DNA of 64,000 nt from Rubrivivax sp. (GTDB lineage Bacteria > Pseudomonadota > Gammaproteobacteria > Burkholderiales > Burkholderiaceae_C): positions 1 to 64,000 of the forward strand of contig JALHPF010000005.1 in the NCBI GenBank assembly GCA_022842595.1, read 5' to 3'. The notes beneath the pieces were generated by a model, which did no database searches, had not been told where the DNA came from, and saw only the letters and a list, made by a program, of their open reading frames with translations. Shown here one piece after another: positions 16,543 to 25,918 of the stretch (positions are counted from its first letter, which is position 1; every line of letters starts with the position of its first letter). Position numbers and translations under genes: made by a program.

Positions 16543-19500
16543 TCACCCTGCCGGCACGGCTGCGGCGCACGATCGTGGTGTTGCCGCGTCAGCGGCCAGC
16601 CCCTGCGCCACCGCCACGCTGCAATGGCGCCCGCGGTTCTTGGCGTTGTACAGCGCCATGTCGGCCAGGTTGACGGCGCGGTCCAGCGTCATCGGCCCAG
16701 GCGTTTCGGCCAGCGGGAAGCTGCCGTAGCCCACCGACACCGTCACCGTCCGCTCGCTGCCGGGCAGCGCCACGGGCGTGGCCGCCACGGCCTTTAGCAC
16801 GCGGCTGGCCAGGGCTTCGGTGGCGGCGGCGTCCAGGCCCGGCGCATGGATCAGGAATTCTTCGCCGCCCCAGCGCACCACGAGGTCGTCGCCGTTGACC
16901 CCATGGCCCTGCCGCACGCAGCCCTGCAGCCGGCGCGCCACTTCCACCAGCACGGCGTCGCCTGCGGCGTGGCCTTGTTCGTCGTTGATGCGCTTGAAGT
17001 GGTCGATGTCGACCAGCAGCAGCCCGCCCGTGCATTCGCCGGGCACGGCCTGGGCCAGCGCGCGGCGGTTGGCCAGGCCGGTGAGCGCGTCGCGCAGGCT
17101 CTGCTGGCGCAGCACGTCGTGGTTTTGCGCCAGGTGGCGGTTGACATCGCGCACACGGCGATAGATCAGCGCCGCCAGGGCCACGGCGAGCAACAGCGCC
17201 AGTGCTGCGGCAGCGGCCAGCTTCTGCTGCGCGGCGCGGTTGTCCAGCTGCGCGGCGATCAGGCTGTTTTCGCGGGTCAGCTGGTCGTGCTGGCGCTGCT
17301 GGGCTTCGCGGTCGAAGCGCTCGCGCAGGTCGGCGAGCGCGGTTTCGCGGTTGGCGTTCATCAGGCTGGAAGCGACGGCGCGTTCGCGGTGGTACAGGTC
17401 GAGCGCGCCGCGCAGGTCGCCGGCATTGGCCAGGGCGCTGCTGAATTCGCGCAGCAGCTGGGCCTGGTCGGTGCTGGCGCCCGTGTCGCGGAAGGCGGCG
17501 TGCAACTCCTCCATCGTGCGCCGCGCCGCCGCCAGCTCACCCAGGCCGATGCGAGCCAGGCTGGCGTTGACCAGCAGCACCCGTTCGGCGCGGCGGTCGC
17601 CATGGGCGCGGACCACGGGCAGGGCGCGGTCCACCGCCCGCAGGGCCAGGCGCGGCTGGCCGGCCTGCAGGTAGCTGTCGCTCAGATTGACGAGCAGCAG
17701 CGCTTCCAGCCGCGGCGAGCTGGCGCGCCGGGCCCAGGCCAGGCCGCGCTCGGCGGCCAGGCGTGCGCCTTCGGTGTCGCCGCGGGTGTCGCGGTGCAGC
17801 GTCTCGGCCAGTGCGATGCGTGCCAGCAGCGGCGGGCTGCCGTCCAGGCGTGCCAGGCGCTGTGCCTGCGTGAACAGTCGGTCGGCCTCGTCGCGTTCGC
17901 CGAGCATGTCGCTGGCGCGCGCGGCGGTGGCCAGCGCCTGGGCCTGGCGCATGTTGTCGCCCTGCTCGCGGGCCAGCAGCGCGGCGGCCTGGGCCTGTTC
18001 GCGTGCCAGGCTGGACTGGCCGCGCGCCACCTGCAGCCGCGCCAGCAGGTGGCGGCTGCGCCAGATGTGGCGGTAGTCGCACAGGGCCGGCGGCTGGCTT
18101 GTCTGCGGCTGTCGTGCCAGGCACGCCTGGCGATAACGCGCCAGCGCTTCCTCGCCCTGCGCCAGGCTTTTCTGCGGCATGCCGGCCACGTCCAGGCTGG
18201 TGGCCAGGATCAGCAGGGCGTCGGCCATGGCCAGCGTGCCCTGGCCCGCGGCGCGCAGCGGTTCGGCCAGCGCGCCGGCCACGGCGTGGCGGCCGGCACC
18301 AGCGGCCACCAGGCCGCGCGCCGTCTGCAGCACCTGCCAGTCGGCGCTGCCACGGGCCACGACGGCCTGCCAGCTGCCCAGGGTGGCCAGGGCCAGGTCG
18401 GGATGAGCGAAGCCCAGGTCGACCTGCACGGCGGCGCGCGCCTGCAGGCCGGCCAGCTCGCTGGTGGCCACGGGGTGGCTGGCCTGTCCGTCACTGGGCA
18501 GCAGCGCCAGCACCGCGACCAGCAGTGCCCCGGCCAGTGCTGCAGGCACGCTCGCCGGGCCGGCGGGGGTCACGGCATGGGCCACGGCCGGGCCGGGGTG
18601 GTGGCTCAAGTCGGCGCGGCCGGCGCGCCAGGCCGCTTCGAGCGTGGCCCGGGCCGGGTCGTCGTGCAGGCTGCGCACGCCCCAGGCGCGGTTGCGGCCG
18701 TGCGACTTGGCCAGGTACATGGCGCTGTCGACGAGGTCGATGGCCTGCTCCCAGGGCAGCGCCGGGGCATGCGGCGGCAGCGGGAAGCAGGCAAAGCCGA
18801 TCGACACCGTCACCGCCACCGGCCGCCCGCCCGGCAGCACGGCCTGGCTGCCGACGGCCTGCAGCAGGCGCTCGACCAGGCTTTCCACCTGTCCGCTGGC
18901 CAGCCCGCGCACCAGCACCAGGAATTCCTCGCCGCCCCAGCGCACCGTCAGGTCTTCGTCGCGCAGCACGGTGCGCAGGCGCTGCGCCACTTCCACCAGC
19001 ACGGCGTCGCCGATGGCATGGCCATGCTGGTCGTTGATGCGCTTGAAGTGGTCGATGTCGATCAGCAGCAGGGCGGCTTCCAGGCCGGGTGCGCCCACCT
19101 TGCCCTCGGCCTGGCGCATCACGCGCTGCAGGTGGCGGCGGTTGGCCAGGCCGGTGAGCGGGTCGCTTTCGCTGGCTTCCAGCAGCAGGGCGTTGCTGTC
19201 GTGCAGGGCGGCATTGCTGCGCCGCAGCCGGTGCAGCAGCAGCGTCACCACGGCCAGCAGCAGGACGCCGGCCATCGCGCCAACGACCCAGAGGCGCTGT
19301 GTCAACGTGCGGCGGTGCAGCTGGGCTTCGCCCAGGCGTTGTTCGGTGGTCAGCAGGGCCAGTTCACGCTGCCGGCGTTCATGGTCGAACGCTGCCTGGG
19401 TTTCCAGCAGCGCCTGCTGGTGCTCGCGGCGGAAGACTTCGTCGGCCAGGCGCCGGTGTTCGCTGAAGGCTTCCCAGGCGTCGGCCAGGAACCCGGCACG

Positions 19501-20631
19501 TTCCAGGTACAGGCCGGCTTCGCGCTGGATCTGGGCCATCGCCGTCAGGCCACCGGCGCGTTCCTCGATCACCAGGCTTTCGCGCACCAGATGCAGCCCG
19601 GCGTCACGCTGACCCATGCCGATGAGCGCCAGCCCGGTGTTGGTCAGCGCCACCGATTCCGCCACCGGGTCGCGCGCCGCCCGCGCCAGCGGCAGCGCCT
19701 GCTGCGACAGGCGTTGCGCGGTGGCGTAGTCGCCGCGCTTCAGGTAATGGTCGGCCAGGTTCGCCAGGCCCAGTACTTCCTCGATCGTGGCGCCAGCCTC
19801 GCGGGCGTGGGTGATGGCGGCCTGCAGCGACTGCAGTTCGCCCGCACTGTTGCCGGCGGCGCCCAGCAGGAGGCTCTGGGTCGTCATCACCTGCGACATC
19901 ACCAGCGCGTCGCCTGCCTGGCGGGCCAGCGCCAGCGCTTCGGCCGAGACCACGCCTGCGACCTGCATCTGCTGGGCCAGCACCAGGGCGTACGACAGCG
20001 AATTGCGGTGTTCGGCCCGGCGCCAGGCCGGGCCCACCTGGTCGGCCAGCAATACGGCCTGCTGGTACAGGCTGACGGCAGTGTCGAGCTTGCCGCGGTG
20101 TTCCTTGATGCGGCCATGGGCCGCCAGGAAGCGCAGGCGCAGGCTCGCCGGTGCAGCCGGACCCAGCAGCGCCAGGGCATCGGCCAGCTTGCGGTCAGCC
20201 AGACCCAGGGAGCCATGTCGCCCCAGCCATTGGGCGCGAAGCAGTTCGGCGGCAGCCTGCGCCGGCACGGCATCGGCGGCGCCGGCTGCGGCCTGGCGAC
20301 TCAGTTCCTGAGCGACGGCCTCCACGGCCGCGCCGTCGGCCAGGCGCACGAGCAGGCTGCCACGTGCGACCAGCGTTTCCTGCCAGGCCGAGCTGCCCGG
20401 GGTCTGCGCCTGCGCCAGCGCCTGCAGGGTCTGGGCGGCAACGTCCGGCCGCGCCCGCAGGCGACCCTCGATGGCGTCCAGCTCCGAGGCCGAAACCGCC
20501 GATGGAATCGCCAGGATCAACGCGAAAATATAAGTGTGCGCTAACTGCCAGAAGCGAAGGCCAGCCGCCATGCCGCCGGCTGGCCGGCCCGGGCGGGGCA
20601 GGCGGTACCAGTTCGAAAGGCGGGCTTCCAT
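16543..20631 (-). CDS. Tandem two-module TPR-membrane-GGDEF diguanylate cyclase
   Basis: One uninterrupted 1362-residue frame encodes two copies of the same architecture. Module 1 has a signal anchor, TPR-like helices (about 60-440), a membrane helix (GAMAGVLLLAVVTLLL) and a GGDEF domain with RWGGEEF near residue 564. Module 2 starts with a membrane segment (AALAGALLVAVLALLP, about 700), then TPR-like helices, a second membrane helix (AAAALALLLAVALAALIY) and RWGGEEF near 1254. Both catalytic motifs are intact. The inhibitory RxxD site is present in module 1 (RDED) but is NGDD in module 2. The product would make cyclic di-GMP in response to periplasmic signals. The start at 20631 is chosen over 20571 with modest certainty. 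Confidence 0.88.
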   Translation of the reverse strand: MEARLSNWYRLPRPGRPAGGMAAGLRFWQLAHTYIFALILAIPSAVSASELDAIEGRLRARPDVAAQTLQALAQAQTPGSSAWQETLVARGSLLVRLADGAAVEAVAQELSRQAAAGAADAVPAQAAAELLRAQWLGRHGSLGLADRKLADALALLGPAAPASLRLRFLAAHGRIKEHRGKLDTAVSLYQQAVLLADQVGPAWRRAEHRNSLSYALVLAQQMQVAGVVSAEALALARQAGDALVMSQVMTTQSLLLGAAGNSAGELQSLQAAITHAREAGATIEEVLGLANLADHYLKRGDYATAQRLSQQALPLARAARDPVAESVALTNTGLALIGMGQRDAGLHLVRESLVIEERAGGLTAMAQIQREAGLYLERAGFLADAWEAFSEHRRLADEVFRREHQQALLETQAAFDHERRQRELALLTTEQRLGEAQLHRRTLTQRLWVVGAMAGVLLLAVVTLLLHRLRRSNAALHDSNALLLEASESDPLTGLANRRHLQRVMRQAEGKVGAPGLEAALLLIDIDHFKRINDQHGHAIGDAVLVEVAQRLRTVLRDEDLTVRWGGEEFLVLVRGLASGQVESLVERLLQAVGSQAVLPGGRPVAVTVSIGFACFPLPPHAPALPWEQAIDLVDSAMYLAKSHGRNRAWGVRSLHDDPARATLEAAWRAGRADLSHHPGPAVAHAVTPAGPASVPAALAGALLVAVLALLPSDGQASHPVATSELAGLQARAAVQVDLGFAHPDLALATLGSWQAVVARGSADWQVLQTARGLVAAGAGRHAVAGALAEPLRAAGQGTLAMADALLILATSLDVAGMPQKSLAQGEEALARYRQACLARQPQTSQPPALCDYRHIWRSRHLLARLQVARGQSSLAREQAQAAALLAREQGDNMRQAQALATAARASDMLGERDEADRLFTQAQRLARLDGSPPLLARIALAETLHRDTRGDTEGARLAAERGLAWARRASSPRLEALLLVNLSDSYLQAGQPRLALRAVDRALPVVRAHGDRRAERVLLVNASLARIGLGELAAARRTMEELHAAFRDTGASTDQAQLLREFSSALANAGDLRGALDLYHRERAVASSLMNANRETALADLRERFDREAQQRQHDQLTRENSLIAAQLDNRAAQQKLAAAAALALLLAVALAALIYRRVRDVNRHLAQNHDVLRQQSLRDALTGLANRRALAQAVPGECTGGLLLVDIDHFKRINDEQGHAAGDAVLVEVARRLQGCVRQGHGVNGDDLVVRWGGEEFLIHAPGLDAAATEALASRVLKAVAATPVALPGSERTVTVSVGYGSFPLAETPGPMTLDRAVNLADMALYNAKNRGRHCSVAVAQGLAADAATPRSCAAAVPAG

Positions 20632-20762
20632 CCCTGCGATGTCGGCAGCGCAGGGCTGAAGCTGAAGCGGCTTCACATGATTCGGCTTGCCGGCAGCGTC
20701 GCGTGTAGATTCACCCCGTCCTGCACCGGTGGTGCAGCATCCCGAACGCACAAGGAAACCTC

Positions 20763-21869
20763 ATGCAAACCCGCGCAGCCGTGGCCTGGAAGGCCGGCGC
20801 CCCACTGACCATCGAAACCGTCGACCTGGAAGGCCCGCGCGCCGGCGAGGTGCTGGTCGAGATCAAGGCCACCGGCATCTGCCACACCGACCAGTACACG
20901 CTTTCCGGCGCCGACCCCGAAGGCCTGTTCCCGGCCATCCTGGGCCATGAAGGCGCCGGCGTGGTCATCGACGTCGGCCCGGGCGTGACGACGCTGAAAA
21001 AGGGCGACCACGTCATACCCCTTTACACGCCGGAATGCCGCCAGTGCAAGTTCTGCCTGAGCCGCAAGACCAACCTGTGCCAGCAGATCCGCGGCACCCA
21101 GGGGCGTGGGCTGATGCCTGACGGCACCTCGCGTTTTTCGCTGAACGGCCAGCCCATCCTGCACTACATGGGCACCAGCACCTTTGCCAACCACATCGTG
21201 GCGCCCGAGATCGCGTTGGCGAAGATCCGGCCCGATGCGCCCTTCGACAAGGTCTGCTACATCGGCTGCGGCGTCACCACCGGCGTGGGCGCGGTCATCT
21301 TCAGCGCCAAGGTCGAGCCCGGGGCCAATGTCGTCGTCTTCGGCCTGGGCGGCATCGGCCTGAACGTGATCCAGGGCGCGAAGATGGTGGGTGCCGACAA
21401 GATCATCGGCATCGACCTGAACCCGGCGCGCGAAGCCATGGCGCGGCAGTTCGGCATGACCCACTTCATCAACCCGAAGGAAGTGCCCAACGTGGTCGAT
21501 GCCATCGTCCAGCTGACCGACGGCGGCGCCGACTACAGCTTCGAATGCATCGGCAACGTGCACACGATGCGCCAGAGCCTGGAGTGCTGCCACAAGGGCT
21601 GGGGCCGCAGCCTGATCATCGGCGTGGCCGCGGCGGGGCAGGAAATCAGCACGCGGCCGTTCCAGCTGGTCACCGGCCGCAAGTGGGAAGGCAGTGCCTT
21701 CGGCGGCGCGCGTGGCCGCACCGACGTGCCGAAGATCGTCGACTGGTACATGGAAGGCAAGATCCAGATCGACCCGTTGATCACGCACACGCTGAAGCTC
21801 GAAGACATCAACGAAGGCTTCGAGCTGATGAACCGTGGCGAGAGCATCCGTAGCGTGGTGGTGTTCTGA
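20763..21869 (+). CDS. frmA: S-(hydroxymethyl)glutathione dehydrogenase / class III alcohol dehydrogenase
   Basis: This zinc- and NAD-dependent enzyme oxidises the glutathione adduct of formaldehyde to S-formylglutathione. The 368-residue product has catalytic zinc ligands in TGICHTD (Cys40) and LGHEGAG (His62). A structural zinc cluster is formed by Cys92, 95, 98 and 106. The Rossmann loop VFGLGGIGLNVIQG and SFECIGN are present. The stop codon shares one base with the start of the esterase gene, so the pair forms a classic formaldehyde-detoxification operon. AAGGAAA precedes the ATG. Confidence 0.97.
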   Translation: MQTRAAVAWKAGAPLTIETVDLEGPRAGEVLVEIKATGICHTDQYTLSGADPEGLFPAILGHEGAGVVIDVGPGVTTLKKGDHVIPLYTPECRQCKFCLSRKTNLCQQIRGTQGRGLMPDGTSRFSLNGQPILHYMGTSTFANHIVAPEIALAKIRPDAPFDKVCYIGCGVTTGVGAVIFSAKVEPGANVVVFGLGGIGLNVIQGAKMVGADKIIGIDLNPAREAMARQFGMTHFINPKEVPNVVDAIVQLTDGGADYSFECIGNVHTMRQSLECCHKGWGRSLIIGVAAAGQEISTRPFQLVTGRKWEGSAFGGARGRTDVPKIVDWYMEGKIQIDPLITHTLKLEDINEGFELMNRGESIRSVVVF

Positions 21870-22738
21870 TGATCGAGACCCTTTCGGAACACGCCTCGTT
21901 CGGCGGCGTGCAGGGCTTCTACCGGCATGAATCGGCGGCCATCGGGCTGCCGATGAAGTTCGGCGTGTTCGTGCCGCCGCAGGCCCGGGGCCCAGGCGCC
22001 GGCCCGGTGCCGGCGCTGGTGTGGCTGGCCGGGCTGACCTGCAACGAGGAGACCTTCGCCATCAAGGCCGGCGCGCAGCGCGTGGCCGCGGCGCTGGGCC
22101 TGATGCTGGTGACGCCCGACACCAGCCCGCGCAGCACTGGCGTGGCCGGCGCCGACACCGACTGGGACTTCGGCACCGCAGCCGGCTTCTATCTCGATGC
22201 GACCCAGGCGCCCTGGGCCGAGCGCTGGCGCATGGAAAGCTACATCACCCAGGACCTGCTGGCGGCGCTAGCGCAGCACTTCCCGCTGCGCCCGCAGGCC
22301 ACCGGGCTGTTCGGCCATTCGATGGGCGGGCATGGCGCGCTGACGCTGGGCCTGCGCCACCCCGATCTGTTCCGCAGCGTCAGCGCCTTTTCGCCGATTG
22401 CCGCGCCGATGCAGTGTCCGTGGGGCGTCAAGGCCTTCACCGGCTATCTGGGTGGCTCGGCACAGGACCGGTCGGCCTGGGCCGCACACGACGCCACCGA
22501 ACTGGTGCGCGCCGGCAAGCGCCTGGCGCCAGGCGCGCCGGCGCTGCTGGTCGACCAGGGCGAGGCCGACAAATTCCTGGCCGAGCAGTTGCACCCGCAT
22601 CTGCTGGAAGCGGCCTGCTTGCAGGCCGATGTGCCGCTGGTGCTGCGCCGCCATGCCGGCTACGACCATGGCTACTTCTTCATCGCCAGCTTCATCGAAG
22701 ACCACCTGCGCCACCACGCCCAGGCGCTGGCGCAGTAA
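21869..22738 (+). CDS. fghA: S-formylglutathione hydrolase
   Basis: This esterase-D-type alpha/beta hydrolase converts S-formylglutathione to formate and glutathione. The 289-residue product contains the nucleophile elbow LFGHSMGGHGAL with Ser151, the Asp region LVDQGEADKFL and a catalytic His in YDHGYFFIASF near the end. The N-terminal LTCNEETFAIKAGAQR is diagnostic for the family. It overlaps frmA by one base (TGATG), so the two are translationally coupled and act in consecutive steps in the cytoplasm. A radical SAM gene follows 18 bases later. Confidence 0.96.
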   Translation: MIETLSEHASFGGVQGFYRHESAAIGLPMKFGVFVPPQARGPGAGPVPALVWLAGLTCNEETFAIKAGAQRVAAALGLMLVTPDTSPRSTGVAGADTDWDFGTAAGFYLDATQAPWAERWRMESYITQDLLAALAQHFPLRPQATGLFGHSMGGHGALTLGLRHPDLFRSVSAFSPIAAPMQCPWGVKAFTGYLGGSAQDRSAWAAHDATELVRAGKRLAPGAPALLVDQGEADKFLAEQLHPHLLEAACLQADVPLVLRRHAGYDHGYFFIASFIEDHLRHHAQALAQ

Positions 22739-22756
22739 GTCGACAGCAGGCTGAAC

Positions 22757-23830
22757 ATGCACGTCAGCGACCTGCGCCAACGCCTGCGCGCCCTGGGCGC
22801 GCTGCCGCTGCACGAAGAACGTGTGCTGCGGCGCTGGGCGCGGGCGCAGCCGCAGGAAGGCGGGCGCAAGCGGCTCGAAACCTTCCTGCCCAAGCCGCTG
22901 CTGCAGGCGCTGCCCGGCATCGTCGCCGAACTCGATGGCCTGGCGCGCGTGGCCAGCCAGCACCCGGCCGCCGACGGCTCGGCCCGGCTGCTGGTGGCGC
23001 TGGCCGACGGCCAGACCGTGGAAACCGTGCTGCTGCCGCCCGACCGGGCGCAGGCGGTGTGCATCAGCACGCAGGTGGGTTGCGCGGTCGGCTGCGTGTT
23101 CTGCATGACCGGCCAGGGCGGGCTGCTGCGGCAGATGGGCAGCGCCGAGATCGTCGCCCAGGTGGTGCTGGCACGGCAGAAGCTGGGCCCCGGGCGCGAC
23201 GTCCGCAAGGTGGTGTTCATGGGCATGGGCGAGCCCGCACACAACCTGGACGCGGCGCTCGACGCCATCCAGCTGCTGGGCACCGCCGGCGGCATCGGCC
23301 ACAAGCAGCTGGTACTGTCGACGGTGGGCGATGTGCGCGTGTTCGAGCGCCTGGCCGCACTCGGCCCGGGTGAGGTGAAGCCGGCGCTGGCGCTGTCATT
23401 GCACAGCACGCGGCCGGCCCTGCGCGAACAGCTGCTGCCACGGGCGCCGCGCATCACGCCGGCCGAGCTGGTCGCCGCCGGCGAGGTCTATGCACGCGCC
23501 AGCGGCTACCCGATCCAGTATCAGTGGACGCTGATCGACGGCGTCAACGACGGCGACGACGAGGTCGAAGCCATCGCGCAGCTGCTGGCCGGCAAGTACG
23601 CGCTGATGAACCTCATCCCCTACAACGCGGTGCCCGAGCTGCCCTACCGCCGCCCGGCCGGCGAACACGCCGCCGAGATGGCCCGGCGGTTGCACCGCCG
23701 CGGCGTGCTCACCAAGCTGCGCCAGAGCGCCGGGCAGGACGTGGAAGCGGGCTGCGGGCAACTGCGGGCGCGGACGCTGCCCGATGCGCCGCAGCCGGTG
23801 CGCTGGCAGGCGCCAGCTCGCGCTGGCTGA
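22757..23830 (+). CDS. RlmN-like radical SAM RNA methyltransferase
   Basis: The 357-residue protein has the RlmN/Cfr cluster motif CAVGCVFC (Cys109, 113, 116), preceded by the conserved Cys102 (VCISTQVG). The C-terminal methyl-carrying cysteine lies in EAGCGQLRAR. MGMGEPAHNLD, LSTVGDV and LSLHSTRPALREQLLP also fit. RlmN methylates A2503 of 23S rRNA and A37 of some tRNAs. It is slightly shorter than E. coli RlmN (384). Many betaproteobacteria carry a second, shorter RlmN-like protein, and this copy sits in the formaldehyde operon rather than near ndk or ispG, so I treat it as a paralogue of uncertain target. Confidence 0.85.
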   Translation: MHVSDLRQRLRALGALPLHEERVLRRWARAQPQEGGRKRLETFLPKPLLQALPGIVAELDGLARVASQHPAADGSARLLVALADGQTVETVLLPPDRAQAVCISTQVGCAVGCVFCMTGQGGLLRQMGSAEIVAQVVLARQKLGPGRDVRKVVFMGMGEPAHNLDAALDAIQLLGTAGGIGHKQLVLSTVGDVRVFERLAALGPGEVKPALALSLHSTRPALREQLLPRAPRITPAELVAAGEVYARASGYPIQYQWTLIDGVNDGDDEVEAIAQLLAGKYALMNLIPYNAVPELPYRRPAGEHAAEMARRLHRRGVLTKLRQSAGQDVEAGCGQLRARTLPDAPQPVRWQAPARAG

Positions 23831-23860
23831 GCCCCTGGCGGTTCTGGTGAGTGTGGCGTC

Positions 23861-24763
23861 GTGAGCCAGGTGCCGCCGGCATCGCCCCGGGTGCCGCCCG
23901 CGTGCCTGAACTGCGGCGAGCCCTTGCAGCCCACGGCCAGCGGTGCAGCGCCCGGCCATTGCCCGGTGTGTGGCCAGGAAACCCGGGTTCGACCGGCGAC
24001 CCTGGGTGAATTGCTGCAGCAGTTCGGCGGGGCCTACTTCGCCACCGAAGGCGCGCTGTGGCGCAGCTTGAAACTGCTGCTGCTGAAGCCCGGTGAACTG
24101 ACCCGGCAGTACCTGGCTGGGCGCCGCAAACACTACGTTCTGCCGCTGCGGCTGTACCTGACGATCAGCGTCTTGACGTTTCTGCTGTTGCGCCTGGTGG
24201 CCGGTGTCAGCATGACCCTGCAATTGCCATCCGACCTGGACCTGCGGCAGGGCCTCTGGACCGTGACCCACATGCAGTCGCCCATCAACGCAGGCTTGAA
24301 CAACGGGTCGTTCTTCTGCCGTGGTTTGCCAGCCTGGTTCTGCAACCGACTGGAAACCCGCCTGGACACCGACCCGAAGGGGCTGCGGCGTGAAGTCGAG
24401 GCTTTGCCCGGCCGGTTCATCTCGAACCTGGGCGGTGCCATGTTCTTGATGCTGCCGCTCTTCGCGCTGCTGCACAAGCTGGCCTATTGGAACCGGCGGC
24501 TGCACTACACCGAACATCTGGTGTTTGCGCTGCATCTGCACGCCTTCTGGTTCCTGTGCCTGCTGCTGACGCTGCTGCCCTTCACCTGGCTGTCATGGCT
24601 GGTGGCGCTGCTGGTACCGGCCTACGCCCTGGCGGCCCTCCGGCGCGTCTATGGGGGCCGCTGGCACTGGCTTTGCCTGCGCGCGGGGCTGGTGTCCATC
24701 GTCTACGGGCTGGCGCTGGCGATCGGGCTGGTGTTGCTGGTCTTCTGGTCGTTGCTTTTTTAG
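23861..24763 (+). CDS. DUF3667-type membrane protein with N-terminal zinc ribbon
   Basis: The 300-residue protein starts at a GTG. Its N-terminal CLNCGEPLQP and HCPVCGQET form two CxxC knuckles (residues 15-39), a likely zinc ribbon. LGELLQQFGGAYFATEGALWRSL follows, then KPGELTRQYLAGRRKHYVLPLRLYLTIS, the DUF3667 core leading into the first membrane helix. Three or four further helices fill the C-terminal third. The function of the family is unknown. It sits 30 bases after the RlmN-like gene and ends opposite the convergent LysR gene. Confidence 0.8.
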   Translation: MSQVPPASPRVPPACLNCGEPLQPTASGAAPGHCPVCGQETRVRPATLGELLQQFGGAYFATEGALWRSLKLLLLKPGELTRQYLAGRRKHYVLPLRLYLTISVLTFLLLRLVAGVSMTLQLPSDLDLRQGLWTVTHMQSPINAGLNNGSFFCRGLPAWFCNRLETRLDTDPKGLRREVEALPGRFISNLGGAMFLMLPLFALLHKLAYWNRRLHYTEHLVFALHLHAFWFLCLLLTLLPFTWLSWLVALLVPAYALAALRRVYGGRWHWLCLRAGLVSIVYGLALAIGLVLLVFWSLLF

Positions 24764-24783
24764 CCCGGCTTCCGGCCCGGGCT
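24762..24783. terminator. Hairpin between convergent genes
   Basis: AGCCCGG and CCGGGCT form a 7-bp stem around an 8-base loop in the short space between the DUF3667 and LysR stops. The run of T lies before the stem on the plus strand, so neither strand shows the usual stem-then-T order. It may still stop or stabilise both transcripts. Confidence 0.35.
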
Positions 24784-24797
24784 GGCCGCGCGGCCGC

Positions 24798-25751
24798 TCA
24801 GGCCACGAAAGCCGACAGGTCTGCGCTCAGGTCAGCGTGGCCGCCCAGCTGCTCGATGCAGAAGTCGACGAAGGCCCGTACCCGCGCCGGCAGCTGCTTG
24901 CGGCTGGGGAAGTGAATGAACAGCTGCCAGCCTTCGGGCGCGTGGGCCGGCAGCACACAGCGCAGCGCGCCCGAGCGCAGGCCGTCCAGCGCCAGCGGCT
25001 GCGGCAACTGCGCGATGCCCAGCCCGCTGGTACAGGCCTGCAACAGGCTGCGATAGTCGTTGCAGGCCAGGCGGCACTTGCCCACCGTGGGCAGCAGCTG
25101 CAGGGCACGCGCACCGTCGCTGCGCGCCTGCATGATGAACGGCATGGGTTGCGCCTGCCCGCTGAGTTGCAGCGCCAGCAAGGCCTGGCTCGGTGCCGCC
25201 AGGGCTTCCAGGCTGGCAGGCACGCCATGGGCCGCCAGGTAGTCGGGCGACGCACAGAGCGGCAGCCGCAGGGGCCCCAGCGCGCGGGCCACGAAACCGG
25301 CGTCCTGCATCGCGCCCACGCGGATGCCGACGTCGAAACGCTTGCTGATCAGCGGGCTGCTGTCTTCGCTCAGCTCGAGCTCCAGCCGGATCTGCGGATG
25401 GCGCTTGAAGAACATCGGCAGCAGCGGCACCAGGTACAGAAACGCCACGGGCGAAACCAGGCTCGCACGCACCAGGCCGCTGGCCAGGCGCGCGTCGTCG
25501 TGGGCGCTCTGGCAGGCCGCGTCCAGCGCTGCCAGCGGCTCGCGGCACTGTTCGAGGAAGGCTTCGCCTTCCGGCGTCAGGGCCAGGGCGCGGGTGCTGC
25601 GAGCGAAGAGGCGTACCCCCAGGGCGGCTTCCAGCCGGCTGATGTTCTGGCTGACTGCCACCGCGCTCACGCCGAGCTCGCGCGCTGCCGCGGCAAAGCT
25701 GCCGAGCTCGGCGGCGCGGGTGAAGTTCAGGATGCCCCGCAGGCTGTGCAT
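24798..25751 (-). CDS. LysR-family transcriptional regulator
   Basis: The 317-residue product has the standard LysR helix-turn-helix at residues 1-65 (LNFTRAAELGSFAAAARELG, then VSQNISRLEAALGVRLFAR). An effector-binding domain follows, with RASLVSPVAFLYLVPLLPMF. The ATG at 25751 gives the family N-terminus (MHSLRGILNFTRAAE). It diverges from a YciI-like gene across a 167-base spacer that holds a perfect dyad, the usual arrangement for LysR autoregulation and target control. The effector is unknown; the likely targets are the YciI, SRPBCC and MAPEG genes. Confidence 0.93.
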   Translation of the reverse strand: MHSLRGILNFTRAAELGSFAAAARELGVSAVAVSQNISRLEAALGVRLFARSTRALALTPEGEAFLEQCREPLAALDAACQSAHDDARLASGLVRASLVSPVAFLYLVPLLPMFFKRHPQIRLELELSEDSSPLISKRFDVGIRVGAMQDAGFVARALGPLRLPLCASPDYLAAHGVPASLEALAAPSQALLALQLSGQAQPMPFIMQARSDGARALQLLPTVGKCRLACNDYRSLLQACTSGLGIAQLPQPLALDGLRSGALRCVLPAHAPEGWQLFIHFPSRKQLPARVRAFVDFCIEQLGGHADLSADLSAFVA

Positions 25752-25801
25752 GCCGGCGATTCTGCGTGAAAGCGGGCTTATTCCAAATGAAAGCTTCGCA
25801 G

Positions 25802-25821
25802 TGCATGAAGCATTACATGCA
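25802..25821. promoter_or_regulatory. Dyad, candidate LysR operator
   Basis: TGCATG and CATGCA flank AAGCATTA to give a perfect interrupted palindrome in the AT-richer spacer between the divergent LysR and YciI genes. Its size and position suit a LysR binding site. That it is one is inference. Confidence 0.45.
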
Positions 25822-25918
25822 TTGGCTGAGCAATGGCCCCCGCCTATCGTGCGTTCACGGTTGCAGTCCACCCCACGGCAACCGCTCTGAACCACCCGCC
25901 AACCCCACGGAGAAAGCC

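Noticed and set aside
16846..20544. A plus-strand open frame of over 1200 codons opposite the double GGDEF gene
   Set aside because: The composition is Gln/Ala/His-rich and shadow-like, while the minus strand carries intact GGDEF motifs and TPR helices.
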